NCBI RefSeq assembly: GCF_035594035.1
Contig: NZ_CP141588.1
Location: 3,006,501 to 3,070,500, forward strand
Direction of reading: 5' to 3'
Length of the DNA stretch: 64,000 bases
From: Sphingomonas sp. LY54
GTDB taxonomy: Bacteria; Pseudomonadota; Alphaproteobacteria; Sphingomonadales; Sphingomonadaceae
Shown: one piece after another, positions 1 to 9,000 of the stretch
Layout of the letters: each line of letters opens with the position of its first letter
Position numbering within the stretch: position 1 is the stretch's first letter
Notes under the pieces: generated by a model
Told to the model about the DNA's origin: nothing
Databases searched by the model: none
The model's input: only the letters and a program-made list of their open reading frames with translations
Program-made: the position numbers and the translations under genes

Positions 1-405
1 CGCATTGGCCTCCCGCACCGGGATGCCCTGGCGCCGCACTTCCTCTGGCAGGCGCTGCTCGACCAGCGTCAGCCGGTTCTGCACGTCCATCTGCGCCTTG
101 TCGATGTCGGTTCCGGTCTTGAAGGTGACCGTGATGCTCGCCGAGCCGTTCGAGTTGCTCGTCGAGGACATGTAGAGCAGGCCCTCGACGCCGTTCAGCT
201 CCTGCTCGATCACCTGGGTGACGTTCTGCTCGAGCGTCGCCGCGTCGGCGCCGGGATAGGTGGCGTTGATGGTGAGCGAGGGCGGCGCGACCGACGGATA
301 TTGCTCGATCGGCAGCGCGCGCAAAGTCAGCACGCCCGCGAGGGTGATGCACAAGGCGACCACCCAGGCGAAGATCGGCCGGTCGATGAAGAAACGGGGG
401 CTCAT
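1..405 (-). CDS. RND efflux permease, N-terminal part (cut by window edge)
   Basis: This is the inner-membrane pump subunit of a tripartite RND multidrug efflux system, driven by proton import. The visible 135 residues start MSPRFFIDRPIFAWVVALC, the usual first transmembrane helix of HAE-1 (AcrB/MexB) permeases, followed by family-typical stretches such as LEQNVTQVIEQELNGVEGL and the start of the porter domain. The ATG at 403-405 lies 9 bases after the stop of the adaptor gene, so both form one operon read towards lower coordinates. The rest of the roughly 1050-residue protein lies outside the window. Substrate cannot be told from this part. Confidence 0.93.
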   Translation of the reverse strand, partial: MSPRFFIDRPIFAWVVALCITLAGVLTLRALPIEQYPSVAPPSLTINATYPGADAATLEQNVTQVIEQELNGVEGLLYMSSTSNSNGSASITVTFKTGTDIDKAQMDVQNRLTLVEQRLPEEVRRQGIPVREANA

Positions 406-414
406 GGACTGTCC

Positions 415-1569
415 TTAGCGCTTGGCGGCGGGCTGCGGCTTGGCCGCGGCGGCCCCGGCGATGCGCACCGGCTGGCCCGGCTGGACCTTCTGCAGGCCGC
501 TGACGATCACCTTGTCGCCGGGCTTGAGCCCGCCGAGCACGACCCAGTTGCTGCCCTCGAGCGAACCGAGGCGGACGGGACGGGCCTCGACGATATTCTT
601 GGCGCCGACGACCATGACGGTGCCGCCCTGCGGCGCGACCTGGACTGCGCGCTGCGGGACCATGATGCCTTCCTTGACGCCGGCGAGGACGCGGGCGCGG
701 ACGAACTGGCCGGGCAGGAGCAGACGGCCGGGATTGGGGAATTCGGCGCGCAGGGCGGCGGTGCCGGTGGCCTCGTCGATCGAGAGGTCGAGGAAGTCGA
801 TATGGCCGGCGATGCCGTAGCTGCTGCCGTCTTCGAGCTGGAGCTGGACCGCGATCCGCTCGAGCGACGGCGCGTTGAGGCGGCCGGCGGTGAGGTCGCG
901 GCGCAACGCGAGCAGGTCGGAGCTCGACTGCGAGAAATTGACATAGATCGGATTGATCTGCTCGATCGTCGTCAGCAGCGTGCCGGCGGCGGCGCTGACG
1001 AGCGCGCCCTCGGTCACCTGGGCGCGGCCGGCGCGGCCCGAAATGGGGGCGCGGACCGTGGTGTAGCCGAGGCTGAGCTGCGCGCTTTCGACCTGGGCCT
1101 GGGCCTGGGCGACATCGGCCTGGGCCGAGCGCAGCCGCGCCACGGCGGCGTCATATTCCTGCTTGCTGATCGCCTGGTCGGCGAGCAGCGGGCGATAGCG
1201 GTTGACGTCCTGCTGGGCGTTTGCGGCGTTGGCGCGGGCACGGGCGAGGCTCGCCTGGACCGCGCCGAGGCTGGCGCGCAACTCGCGCGGGTCGATCGCG
1301 AACAGGCCCTGGCCGGCGCCGACATCGGTGCCTTCCTCGTAGAGCCGGCGCTGGACGATGCCGTCGACGCGGGCGCGGACCTCGGCGGTGCGGACCGCCT
1401 GGACGCGGCCGGGCAGCTCGACGACGTTGGGCACCTGCTGCGAGCGTACCGTGATCACCTCGACCTCGGGCGGGGGCGGCGCGGGCGGCGCCTCCTGGGA
1501 ACAACCGGCGAGGGCGAGCACCATGGCGGCGGCAAGCGAGGCGGCGCGGGAGAAACCCGGCTTGGACAT
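415..1569 (-). CDS. RND efflux periplasmic adaptor (membrane fusion protein)
   Basis: A 384-residue adaptor linking an RND permease to an outer-membrane channel. The start chosen (MSKPGFSRAASLA) has AGGA about 8 bases upstream and begins a lipoprotein signal peptide ending LALAGC, so the protein is probably lipid-anchored in the periplasm. Then come the lipoyl/barrel-sandwich half (VRARVDGIVQRRLYEEG), a helical hairpin rich in Ala/Gln/Arg, the second lipoyl half (YTTVRAPISGRAG), a beta-barrel and a membrane-proximal domain ending KVQPGQPVRIAG. This order and length are typical of AcrA/MexA proteins. It is first in an operon with the permease and is divergent from a TetR gene. An in-frame upstream Met exists at 1584. 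Confidence 0.93.
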   Translation of the reverse strand: MSKPGFSRAASLAAAMVLALAGCSQEAPPAPPPPEVEVITVRSQQVPNVVELPGRVQAVRTAEVRARVDGIVQRRLYEEGTDVGAGQGLFAIDPRELRASLGAVQASLARARANAANAQQDVNRYRPLLADQAISKQEYDAAVARLRSAQADVAQAQAQVESAQLSLGYTTVRAPISGRAGRAQVTEGALVSAAAGTLLTTIEQINPIYVNFSQSSSDLLALRRDLTAGRLNAPSLERIAVQLQLEDGSSYGIAGHIDFLDLSIDEATGTAALRAEFPNPGRLLLPGQFVRARVLAGVKEGIMVPQRAVQVAPQGGTVMVVGAKNIVEARPVRLGSLEGSNWVVLGGLKPGDKVIVSGLQKVQPGQPVRIAGAAAAKPQPAAKR

Positions 1570-1630
1570 AGATCGATCCTGCATATGATTCGCGACGGTG
1601 GGATACATCCCCAGCTTGCCGTGGCCGGTA

Positions 1631-1648
1631 GTGTAAGCTAGATTACAC
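1631..1648. promoter_or_regulatory. Probable TetR operator
   Basis: A perfect inverted repeat, GTGTAA-6 nt-TTACAC, lies in the 111-bp gap between the divergent efflux operon and the TetR-family gene. Size, symmetry and position are typical of a TetR-family operator that would control both directions. Confidence 0.6.
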
Positions 1649-1680
1649 GTCAACCGGGGATTGGCTGTGAAAGTGAGTGA

Positions 1681-2316
1681 ATGAGTAAAATTCCTGCGTG
1701 CCCCCGTCCCTCGCGCGCCGTGCTTGGTCGAGAAGATCGCTGCCAGGCCATGCTCGATGCGGCCGAGGAGCTTTTCCTCGAGCAAGGGTTCGAACGTACC
1801 ACTTTGAGCGCGGTGGTGGCGCGGTCCGGCGGTTCGCTGGCGACGCTCTACGCGGAGTTCGGGAACAAGCAGCAATTGCTGCGGGCGGTCGTCGCGCGCG
1901 GGCGAGAGGAAGGAATCGGCGACCTGCTCGACTTCGGCGATGGCGGCGAGTCGCCGCGCGAGCAACTCCGGATCGCCGCCCAGCGATTCCACGCCTTCCT
2001 GATGACGCCCAAGACCCTGGCGTTCGCCCGGATGGTGATCGCGCACAGCCTCGCGCATCCCGGCTTCGGCCTCGCCTTCCATAACGACGTCCGCGTCCGG
2101 CTGGTCGAACGTCTCGCCGCCGTCTTCACGCGCTGGACCGAGGAGGGGCGCGCGCGCATCCCCGATCCGGTTCCTGCCGCCGAACTCTATTTCTCCAGCG
2201 TGCTGTGCGACGCGCCCGTGAAGGCGATGATGGGCGTGCCGCCCGAACCCACCGACCCCGCCGTGCTCAACCGCCGCCTGCAGCCCTTTTTCGAGCATTT
2301 CCAGATCCAGGATTAA
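1681..2316 (+). CDS. TetR/AcrR family transcriptional regulator
   Basis: A 211-residue repressor. Residues about 20-70 form the TetR DNA-binding domain: AMLDAAEELFLEQGFERTTL, then the helix-turn-helix core (VVARSGGSLATLYAEFGNKQQLL). The remaining helical part would bind an effector and dimerise. The gene is divergent from the RND efflux operon with a perfect dyad between them, so it most likely represses the pump until a pump substrate binds. The ligand is unknown. Start is the first ATG of the frame; no strong ribosome site is visible before it. Confidence 0.88.
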   Translation: MSKIPACPRPSRAVLGREDRCQAMLDAAEELFLEQGFERTTLSAVVARSGGSLATLYAEFGNKQQLLRAVVARGREEGIGDLLDFGDGGESPREQLRIAAQRFHAFLMTPKTLAFARMVIAHSLAHPGFGLAFHNDVRVRLVERLAAVFTRWTEEGRARIPDPVPAAELYFSSVLCDAPVKAMMGVPPEPTDPAVLNRRLQPFFEHFQIQD

Positions 2317-2361
2317 CGCGCCGCGCCGGAATTTCCGGTCCGATCTTGGGCGGTTAGAACG

Positions 2362-2400
2362 CTGACCAGTTCTTTAGTCCAATTGGGTCGGACTGGTTGA
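2362..2400. promoter_or_regulatory. Paired ACTGGT half-sites upstream of alginate operon
   Basis: CTGACCAGTT (2362-2371) and GACTGGTTGA (2391-2400) form an inverted pair, ACCAGT/ACTGGT, 21 bases apart. The first is the exact reverse complement of AACTGGTCAG found before the TonB receptor at 10991. TGGT/ACCA cores are typical of FadR-type GntR operators, and such a regulator lies at 14026. Assignment to that regulator is inference. Confidence 0.45.
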
Positions 2401-2478
2401 CAAGCCCGGCGCGCCTGCTAGCTGATAGGCCAGCTCAGCGGGCCGCAGAAGTCCGTAAGCGGATTTCAGGAGAGGCGT

Positions 2479-4710
2479 GTGCGCACCAGCGTAATCTTAT
2501 TATCATTTCTCGCGGTGACGCAGGCAGCGCCCGCGATCAGCGCCGAATATCTCGTGCGCGACCAGGCCGCCTATCGCGCCGCCGCCAAGGCCGCGAAGCC
2601 CGGCGACGAGATCGTCCTTGCCGATGGCGAGTGGCGCGATTTCCAGATCCTGTTCGAGGGAATCGGCGAGCCGCTGAAGCCGATCGTGCTGCGCGCCCAG
2701 ACCAAGGGCGGCGTCGTCCTCTCGGGCAATTCGAACTTGCGCCTGTCCGGCCGGCACCTGCTGGTCAGCGGGCTCGTTTTCCGCGACGGCCACGCCCTCT
2801 CGGACGAAGTGATCACCTTCCGCCGCGACAGCCGCCGCGTCGCGAGCAACTCGCGCATCACCGAAGTGGTGGTCGACCGCTTCAACAAGCCGGATCGGCG
2901 CGCCGAGGATATCTGGGTCGCCATCTACGGCGAGGACAATAGGGTCGATCACTCGCATTTCGAGGGCAAGACCAATGCCGGCGTGACGCTGGCGGTGATC
3001 CGCCCCAAGGGGCAGCCGCAGGCCAACCGCCACCGCATCGACCACAATTATTTCGGCCCGCGCCCCAATCTCGGCTCGAACGGCGGCGAGACGATCCGCA
3101 TCGGCACCAGCGAGGAATCGCTGACCGATTCCAGTACGATCGTCGAGAACAACTATTTCGAGCATACCGACGGCGAGGTGGAGATCGTCTCCAGCAAGTC
3201 CGGCGGCAACATCTTCCGCGGCAACGTCTTCTACGAGTCGCAGGGCGCCTTGGTCCTGCGCCACGGCAGCGGCAATCTGGTCGAGGGCAATTTCTTCTTC
3301 GGCAATTCCAAGCCGCACACCGGCGGCGTCCGCGTCGTCAACCCGCGCCAGACGGTGCGCGACAATTATCTGGAACGCCTGTCCGGCACCGGCTTCACCA
3401 GCGCGATCACCGTCATGAACGGCGTGCCCAATTCGGTGATCAACCGCTACCATCAGGTGGTCGGCGCGGTCATCGAGAACAACACGATCATCGAGCCGGC
3501 GCGGATCACGCTGGCGGCGGGCGCGGACGCCGAGCGGTCGGCGCCGCCGAAGGATACGGTGTTCCGGCGCAACCTCATCGTCGCCTCGTCGGGCTCCGAT
3601 CCCTTCCGTGCCGAAGGCGACATTGCCGGCATCAGCTTCTCGGGCAACGTGCAGACGCCGGTGGCCAAGCCGCTCCTCGCCAACGGCTTCCAGCGGCGTG
3701 CCGTCACTTTGTCGCGCAACGCCGACGGCCTGCTCGTTCCCGAGGGCGGCGTCGCTGCCGGCATGACCGGCCGGCGCGTCCCGGTGAAGCGCGAAGCGAC
3801 GGGCGCGGCCTGGTATCCCAAGCGGGCGCAGACCGTCACCGCATTCGGCAGCGGTTCGATCGAGACCATCGGGCCGGACGCCGCTCTTGCCGCAGCGGTC
3901 GCGCGTGCGCCCGACGGCGGCGTGGTGCGGCTCGCGGGCGGCACCTATCGCGTCGATGCCCCGATCATCGTGGAGCGCACGCTGACGATCGCCGGGGCCT
4001 CGGCCGCCGACAAGCCGGTCATCACCTTCTCGGCACCGACGCTCTTCCAGATCGAGGATGGCGGCCGGATCGAGCTCGCCAATCTCATCCTCTCCGGCGC
4101 CGCCGCCCCGGCCGCGCCGGGCAATGCCGTGCTCCGCACCAGCGCGCGATCGATGCCCACCAATTATGCGGTGCTGATCGACGGCACCGAGGTGCGCGAT
4201 CTTTCCGCCCCTGCCTTCGACGTGATCGCAACGACCCCCGACACGCTCGCCGACCGGATTGCGATCTTCGCGAGCACGTTCGATGGCGTCTCGGGAAGCG
4301 TGGTTGCGGCGCGCTCCGAAACGAAGGGGAAGGGCCACTACAACGCGGAATATCTGGATATCTCCAACTCCGAATTCCGCAACGTGGGCAAAGTGGCCGA
4401 GGTGTTGCGCGGCGGGACCGACGAGAGCACGTTCGGGCCCCACGTCACGCTCGCCAATTCGCTGGTCGAGAATTCGGGCCGCGGGACGCAGGCGTCGCTG
4501 CACCTTTCGGGGGTGCAGCATGCCGCGATCGTCGGCAACCGCTTCGTCGGCAGCGGCCCCGTCCGCGTCGTGCACAGCGTCGGCGCGCCCGAGACCGCGA
4601 TCGTCGACAACCGCTTCGACGGCACGGCAATGCCGGTCGTCGAGGAGCTTCATTACAAAGGCCCTGAGCGCGCGATGCTGAGCGGCAACATCGCGGGAGC
4701 CGTGCAGTGA
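2479..4710 (+). CDS. PL6 family alginate lyase (polysaccharide lyase, chondroitinase-B fold)
   Basis: A 743-residue secreted lyase that cleaves alginate by beta-elimination. GTG start preceded by AGGAGAGG (2468-2475); signal peptide cleaved after about residue 22 (AAPAISA). The N-terminal half is a PL6 right-handed beta-helix: residues 231-241 (DGEVEIVSSKS) and 258-263 (LVLRHG) match the calcium-binding glutamates (E233, E235) and catalytic Lys240/Arg261, spaced 21 apart as in chondroitinase B (K250/R271). A second beta-helix-like half (about 450-743) makes this a long, two-domain member. First gene of the alginate operon; its stop overlaps the next start (GTGA). Whether it is endo- or exo-acting, or prefers MG or G blocks, is not visible. 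Confidence 0.9.
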   Translation: MRTSVILLSFLAVTQAAPAISAEYLVRDQAAYRAAAKAAKPGDEIVLADGEWRDFQILFEGIGEPLKPIVLRAQTKGGVVLSGNSNLRLSGRHLLVSGLVFRDGHALSDEVITFRRDSRRVASNSRITEVVVDRFNKPDRRAEDIWVAIYGEDNRVDHSHFEGKTNAGVTLAVIRPKGQPQANRHRIDHNYFGPRPNLGSNGGETIRIGTSEESLTDSSTIVENNYFEHTDGEVEIVSSKSGGNIFRGNVFYESQGALVLRHGSGNLVEGNFFFGNSKPHTGGVRVVNPRQTVRDNYLERLSGTGFTSAITVMNGVPNSVINRYHQVVGAVIENNTIIEPARITLAAGADAERSAPPKDTVFRRNLIVASSGSDPFRAEGDIAGISFSGNVQTPVAKPLLANGFQRRAVTLSRNADGLLVPEGGVAAGMTGRRVPVKREATGAAWYPKRAQTVTAFGSGSIETIGPDAALAAAVARAPDGGVVRLAGGTYRVDAPIIVERTLTIAGASAADKPVITFSAPTLFQIEDGGRIELANLILSGAAAPAAPGNAVLRTSARSMPTNYAVLIDGTEVRDLSAPAFDVIATTPDTLADRIAIFASTFDGVSGSVVAARSETKGKGHYNAEYLDISNSEFRNVGKVAEVLRGGTDESTFGPHVTLANSLVENSGRGTQASLHLSGVQHAAIVGNRFVGSGPVRVVHSVGAPETAIVDNRFDGTAMPVVEELHYKGPERAMLSGNIAGAVQ

Positions 4711-6908
4711 TCCAGAAACCGCGCCGCCCAGCGCTCGCAATCGCTTTCCTTCTCGCCGCGACGGCACCCGCCGCTTACGCGGCCGTGCCCGTATCGGCCC
4801 CGGTGCTGACGAGCCCGTCCGGTTTCGCGCTGATGCAGGCCGAGAAGGATCGCCATCCCCTGTTCGCACAGGAGGTCGAGCGCGTCCGCAAGGCGGTCGA
4901 TGCGGCGATGCGCGCAGGCATCAACGTGCCGGTTCCCAAGGATCCCGGCGGTGGGCTCACCCACGAGCAGCACAAGCGCAACTACAAGGCGATCAACGGC
5001 GCCGGTATGCTCTACCGGATCACCGGCGAGGCGGCCTATCGCGATTATGCGCGCGACATGCTGCTCGCTTATGCCGCTTTGTACCCCAAGCTCGGCAGGC
5101 ATCCGGCGGCCGCCAACCAGGTGCCCGGTCGCCTGTTCTGGCAGAGCCTCAACGACAGCGTGTGGCTGGTGAACGCGGTGCAGGGCTACGACGCCATCCG
5201 CGGCGACCTCGACGCGCGCGACCGCAAGGCGATCGACGACAAGGTCTTCCGGCGCATGGCGCACTTCCTCTCGGCGGAATCGCCGGAGGTGTTCAACCGC
5301 ATCCACAATCACGCGACCTGGGCCAATGCCGGCGTCGGCATGACCGGCTACGTGATCGGCGACCGCGACCTGGTCGAGAAAGCGCTGCTCGGCCTCGACA
5401 AGAGCGGCAAGGGCGGCTTCCTCCGCCAGCTCGACCTGCTCTTCTCCCCGGACGGCTATTATGCCGAAGGGCCTTATTACCAGCGCTACGCGCTGATGCC
5501 GTTCGTGATCTTCGCGCAGGCGGTCCAGGCCAACGAGCCGGAGCGCAAGATATTCGACTATCGCGACGGCATCGTGCTGAAGGCGGTGCGGGCGGCGATC
5601 CAGCTCACCTATGACGGCTACTTCTTCCCGCTGAACGACGCGATGCCGGACAAGAGCCTTCGCACCGAAGAGCTCTACCAGGCCGTCGCCATCGCTTACG
5701 GGCAGACCCGCGACCCGAGCTTCCTGTCGATCGCGGCGGGGCAGGGCCAGACGATCCTCTCGCCCGAGGGCCTCGCCGTCGCGCGCGACCTCGAAGCGGG
5801 GCTGGTCAAGCCGTTCCCGTTCGCTTCGGCCCTGTTCCGCGACGGGCCGAACGGCGACGATGGCGCGGTCGCCGTGCTGCGCTCGGGCGGCGGCGCGACC
5901 GACCAGGCTCTGGTAGCGAAGAACAGCGCCCAGGGCATGGGCCACGGCCATTTCGATAAATTGTCGTGGCTGTTCTACGACAACGGCAATCCGATCGTCA
6001 CCGATTACGGCGCGGCGCGCTTCCTCAACATCGAGGCCAAGGACGGCGGCCGCTACCTGCCCGAGAACGAGAGCTGGGCGAAGCAGACGATCGCCCACAA
6101 CACGGTGGTGGTCGACGAGACTAGCCATTTCGGCGGCAAGCTCAAGGAAGCCGAGAAGCTCGCGCCCAAGCAGCTCTATTTCGGTGAAGTCGAAGGCCTG
6201 CAGGCCAGCACCGCAGAAATCGATGGTGCCTATCCCGGTGTGAAGCTCCGCCGCACGCTCGCCCAGGTGCGGCTCGCGGACGGCGGCGCGCCGGTCGTGC
6301 TCGACCTGGTCCGCGCCGAAGGCAAGGGTCCGGCCCAGTTCGACCTTCCCCTCCATTTCTCCGGCCACGTCATCGAGGTCGGCTTCCCGCTGAAGTCGAA
6401 TACGGCGGAGCGCCCGGTGCTCGGCAAGAAGGCCGGATACCAGCATCTCTGGGTGGACGCGGTCGGCACGCCCGACGCGTCTAACGGCTTCGTCACCTGG
6501 ATCAACGACGGTCGCTTTTACACCTACCGGATGCTGCCGTCGGCGGGCAGCGAGGTGATCATCGCCGAGAGCGGCGCCAACGATCCCCGCTTCAACCTGC
6601 GCCGCGAGCCCGTGCTCATCCAGCGCGCGAAGGGCGCCGACGCGACCTTCGTCAGCCTGCTCGAGCCGCACGGCGCCTATGACGCCTCGGCCGAGACCAC
6701 GGTCGGCAGCCGCACCGGCATCGCCACGCTTCGTCGGCATCGCATCGGCGCGGCCGAACTGATCGAGATCGCGCTCAAGAGCGGGCGCACGGTCGTGGTC
6801 GCGATCGCGGACGATGTCGCGGCGGCAACGACTCACGAGGCCGTGCTGGGCGGCAAAACCTACCGCTGGACCGGCCATCTGGCGCGCTTCGAAGGCGGAC
6901 GCTCATGA
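4707..6908 (+). CDS. PL17 family oligoalginate lyase (heparinase II/III-like)
   Basis: A 733-residue exolytic lyase expected to turn alginate oligomers into unsaturated uronate monomer (DEH). A signal peptide (about residues 1-26) puts it in the periplasm or outer membrane. An alpha/alpha barrel is followed by a heparinase II/III beta-sandwich. Key residues fall at the same numbers I recall for Saccharophagus Alg17C: Asn201-His202 (RIHNHATW), Tyr258 and Arg260 (GPYYQRY), His413 (GHGHFD), Tyr450 (GGRYLPE), with zinc ligands His415, Asp433 and His464. GTG start overlaps the PL6 stop by 4 bases and its own stop overlaps the next ATG, so translation is coupled. Confidence 0.92.
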   Translation: MIQKPRRPALAIAFLLAATAPAAYAAVPVSAPVLTSPSGFALMQAEKDRHPLFAQEVERVRKAVDAAMRAGINVPVPKDPGGGLTHEQHKRNYKAINGAGMLYRITGEAAYRDYARDMLLAYAALYPKLGRHPAAANQVPGRLFWQSLNDSVWLVNAVQGYDAIRGDLDARDRKAIDDKVFRRMAHFLSAESPEVFNRIHNHATWANAGVGMTGYVIGDRDLVEKALLGLDKSGKGGFLRQLDLLFSPDGYYAEGPYYQRYALMPFVIFAQAVQANEPERKIFDYRDGIVLKAVRAAIQLTYDGYFFPLNDAMPDKSLRTEELYQAVAIAYGQTRDPSFLSIAAGQGQTILSPEGLAVARDLEAGLVKPFPFASALFRDGPNGDDGAVAVLRSGGGATDQALVAKNSAQGMGHGHFDKLSWLFYDNGNPIVTDYGAARFLNIEAKDGGRYLPENESWAKQTIAHNTVVVDETSHFGGKLKEAEKLAPKQLYFGEVEGLQASTAEIDGAYPGVKLRRTLAQVRLADGGAPVVLDLVRAEGKGPAQFDLPLHFSGHVIEVGFPLKSNTAERPVLGKKAGYQHLWVDAVGTPDASNGFVTWINDGRFYTYRMLPSAGSEVIIAESGANDPRFNLRREPVLIQRAKGADATFVSLLEPHGAYDASAETTVGSRTGIATLRRHRIGAAELIEIALKSGRTVVVAIADDVAAATTHEAVLGGKTYRWTGHLARFEGGRS

Positions 6909-8212
6909 ACAGCTTAGCGGAACGGGGATCGATGAAAATCAAGGGACTGCGCTGGGGGATCATCGCGCTGATCGCGCTCGCAACGGTCATCAATTATATC
7001 GACCGCAACGCGCTCGCCGTGATGTGGCCCGAAGTGTCGAAGGAGATCGGCGCGACCAAGGAAGATTACGCCTTGCTCGTGACCTTGTTCATGATCTCCT
7101 ACGCGGTCGGCCAGTCGCTGTTCGGCAAGATCTTTGACAAGATCGGCACGAGGCTCGGCTTCTCGCTCTCGATCATCGTCTGGTCGGCGTCGATCGCCGC
7201 CCACGCTCTGGTGCGCTCCTTGCCGTTCCTCGGCGTGCTGCGCGTCACGCTCGGTGTCAGCGAGGCCGGCAACTGGCCCGGCGCGGCCAAGGCCAATGCT
7301 TTGTGGTTCCCCTCGCGCGAGCGCGCGCTGGCCCAGGGCATCTTCAATTCCGGCGCGGCGATCGGCGGGATCGTCTCGGCGCCTTTGGTCGCCCTTCTCT
7401 TCACCGCCGTGGGCTGGCGCATGACCTTCGTGCTGATCGGTGTCCTCGGCATAGTGTGGCTGCTGCCCTGGCTCTGGCTCTACAAGGCCGATCCGGCCAA
7501 GCATCCCTGGATCACCGAGGAAGAGCGCTCGCACATCCTCGACGCGCCCGAGGCGGGTGGACCGCCGGCGACGGTCGACGGCCCTCCAGTCGGCTGGGGC
7601 ACGTTGCTGCGCTACCGCCAGAGCTGGGCGATCATCATCAGCCGCTTCTTCCTCGATCCGGTCTGGTGGCTCTTCGTCTCCTGGCTGCCGATCTACCTCG
7701 CCGAGACGTTCGGCTTCGACGTCAAGCAGATCGGCCTCTTCGCCTGGGTTCCGTTCGTCGGCGCCATGCTCGGCAGCCTTTCCGGCGGCTGGGCGGCGGG
7801 TGCGCTCATCAAGCGCGGCCACAGCGTCAGTACGGCGCGCAAGAGCGTGATCACCGCGGGCGGCATCATCATGCTCCCGGCGCTGCTGCTGACCATGAGC
7901 GCGGGCGATCCGCTCACCGCCGTGCTGCTCATCGCCGTGATCCTGTTCGGTTTCCAGGCGGCGATCGGCAACATCCAGACGCTGCCGAGCGACTATTTCG
8001 GCGGCGCGGCGGTCGGCTCGCTGGCCGGCATGAGCGGCACCGCCGCCGTCGCCGGCACGCTCATCACGACCTGGCTGGTGCCGGCGATGACCGTGACCTC
8101 CTACGCGCCGATCTTCGCGCTCAGCGCCGCGATCGTGCCGCTCTCTATCCTCGCGATCTGGCTGCTCGGCGGCAAGGTCGAGCGCATCCACATCCATTCC
8201 GTTAACGCATAG
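6905..8212 (+). CDS. MFS transporter, uronate/DEH uptake (ACS/ExuT-like)
   Basis: A 435-residue 12-helix major facilitator of the anion:cation symporter group, the group that holds hexuronate transporters such as ExuT. Signature segments are ATVINYIDRNALAVMWP in helix 1 and GVSEAGNWPGAAKANALWFP, typical of ACS members. Lying between the oligoalginate lyase and the DEH reductase, it most likely carries the monomer across the inner membrane. The start at 6905 overlaps the PL17 stop (ATGA); an internal ATG at 6932 preceded by GGGGATCG (MKIKGLRWG) is an alternative start. Confidence 0.88.
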   Translation: MNSLAERGSMKIKGLRWGIIALIALATVINYIDRNALAVMWPEVSKEIGATKEDYALLVTLFMISYAVGQSLFGKIFDKIGTRLGFSLSIIVWSASIAAHALVRSLPFLGVLRVTLGVSEAGNWPGAAKANALWFPSRERALAQGIFNSGAAIGGIVSAPLVALLFTAVGWRMTFVLIGVLGIVWLLPWLWLYKADPAKHPWITEEERSHILDAPEAGGPPATVDGPPVGWGTLLRYRQSWAIIISRFFLDPVWWLFVSWLPIYLAETFGFDVKQIGLFAWVPFVGAMLGSLSGGWAAGALIKRGHSVSTARKSVITAGGIIMLPALLLTMSAGDPLTAVLLIAVILFGFQAAIGNIQTLPSDYFGGAAVGSLAGMSGTAAVAGTLITTWLVPAMTVTSYAPIFALSAAIVPLSILAIWLLGGKVERIHIHSVNA

Positions 8213-8224
8213 GGAAATTGAGAA

Positions 8225-8977
8225 ATGAAGCTTCAAGACAAGATCGCCATCGTCACCGGCGGCGGTCGGGATATCGGCCGGGCGGTGTCGCTGCGACTGG
8301 CGCGCGAAGGCGCCAAGGTCGTCGTCAACTTCGCCAATGACGAGGCGGCGGCGACCGCCACCAAGGCCGACATCGAGGCGGCTGGCGGCACCGCGATCAT
8401 CCATCGCGCCGACGTCACCAAGCCGGCCGAAGTGGCCGGCCTGATCGAGGCTTCCCGCGCCGCCTTCGGCGACCGCATCGACGTGCTCGTCAACTGCGCC
8501 GGCGGCATGGTCGCCCGCAAGACGCTCGACGAGATGGACGAGGCCTTCTTCGACCAGGTCATGACGCTCAACCTCAAGTCGGCCTTCCTCGTCACGAAGG
8601 CGGCCAAGCCGTATCTCGGCGAGGGCAGCTCGATCATCAACATCGCCTCGCTGGCCGGCCGTGACGGCGGCGGCCCGGGCGCGTCGGTCTATGCCACCGC
8701 CAAGGGGGCGCTGATGACGCTGACCCGCGGCTGGGCCAAGGAAATGGGCCCGCAGGGCATCCGCGTGAACGCGGTCTGCCCGGGCCTGATCGGCACCAGC
8801 TTCCACGACATCTTCTCGAAGCCCGAGGGCCGCAAGGCGGTCGCCGGCAACACGCCGCTCCGCCGCGAGGGCGCGTCCGAGGAAGTCGCCTCAGCGGTCG
8901 CCTATCTCGCGTCGGAGGACGCCTCGTTCCTGGCCGGCGTCAATCTCGACATCAACGGCGGGCTGTTCTTCTCGTAA
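8225..8977 (+). CDS. SDR family oxidoreductase, probable DEH reductase
   Basis: A 250-residue classical short-chain dehydrogenase. The cofactor motif is TGGGRDIG (11-18), a variant of TGxxxGxG; Asn90 lies in VLVNCAGG; the catalytic triad is Ser142, Tyr156, Lys160 (SVYATAK). In Sphingomonas sp. A1 a protein of this family (A1-R) reduces 4-deoxy-L-erythro-5-hexoseulose uronate, the product of oligoalginate lyase, to 2-keto-3-deoxygluconate. The same job is inferred here from its place 12 bases after the uronate transporter and with a KDG kinase nearby. NADH or NADPH preference cannot be judged safely. Confidence 0.85.
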   Translation: MKLQDKIAIVTGGGRDIGRAVSLRLAREGAKVVVNFANDEAAATATKADIEAAGGTAIIHRADVTKPAEVAGLIEASRAAFGDRIDVLVNCAGGMVARKTLDEMDEAFFDQVMTLNLKSAFLVTKAAKPYLGEGSSIINIASLAGRDGGGPGASVYATAKGALMTLTRGWAKEMGPQGIRVNAVCPGLIGTSFHDIFSKPEGRKAVAGNTPLRREGASEEVASAVAYLASEDASFLAGVNLDINGGLFFS

Positions 8978-9000
8978 TCGAGAAGAAGGGGAGGGGTACG

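Noticed and set aside
301..1641. Long open frame on the + strand opposite the efflux adaptor
   Set aside because: The minus strand encodes a clear RND adaptor; the + frame is an Arg/Gly/Ala-rich shadow typical of high-GC codon use.
2503..4869. 788-codon minus-strand frame
   Set aside because: Antisense to the PL6 lyase, whose catalytic residues are all in place.
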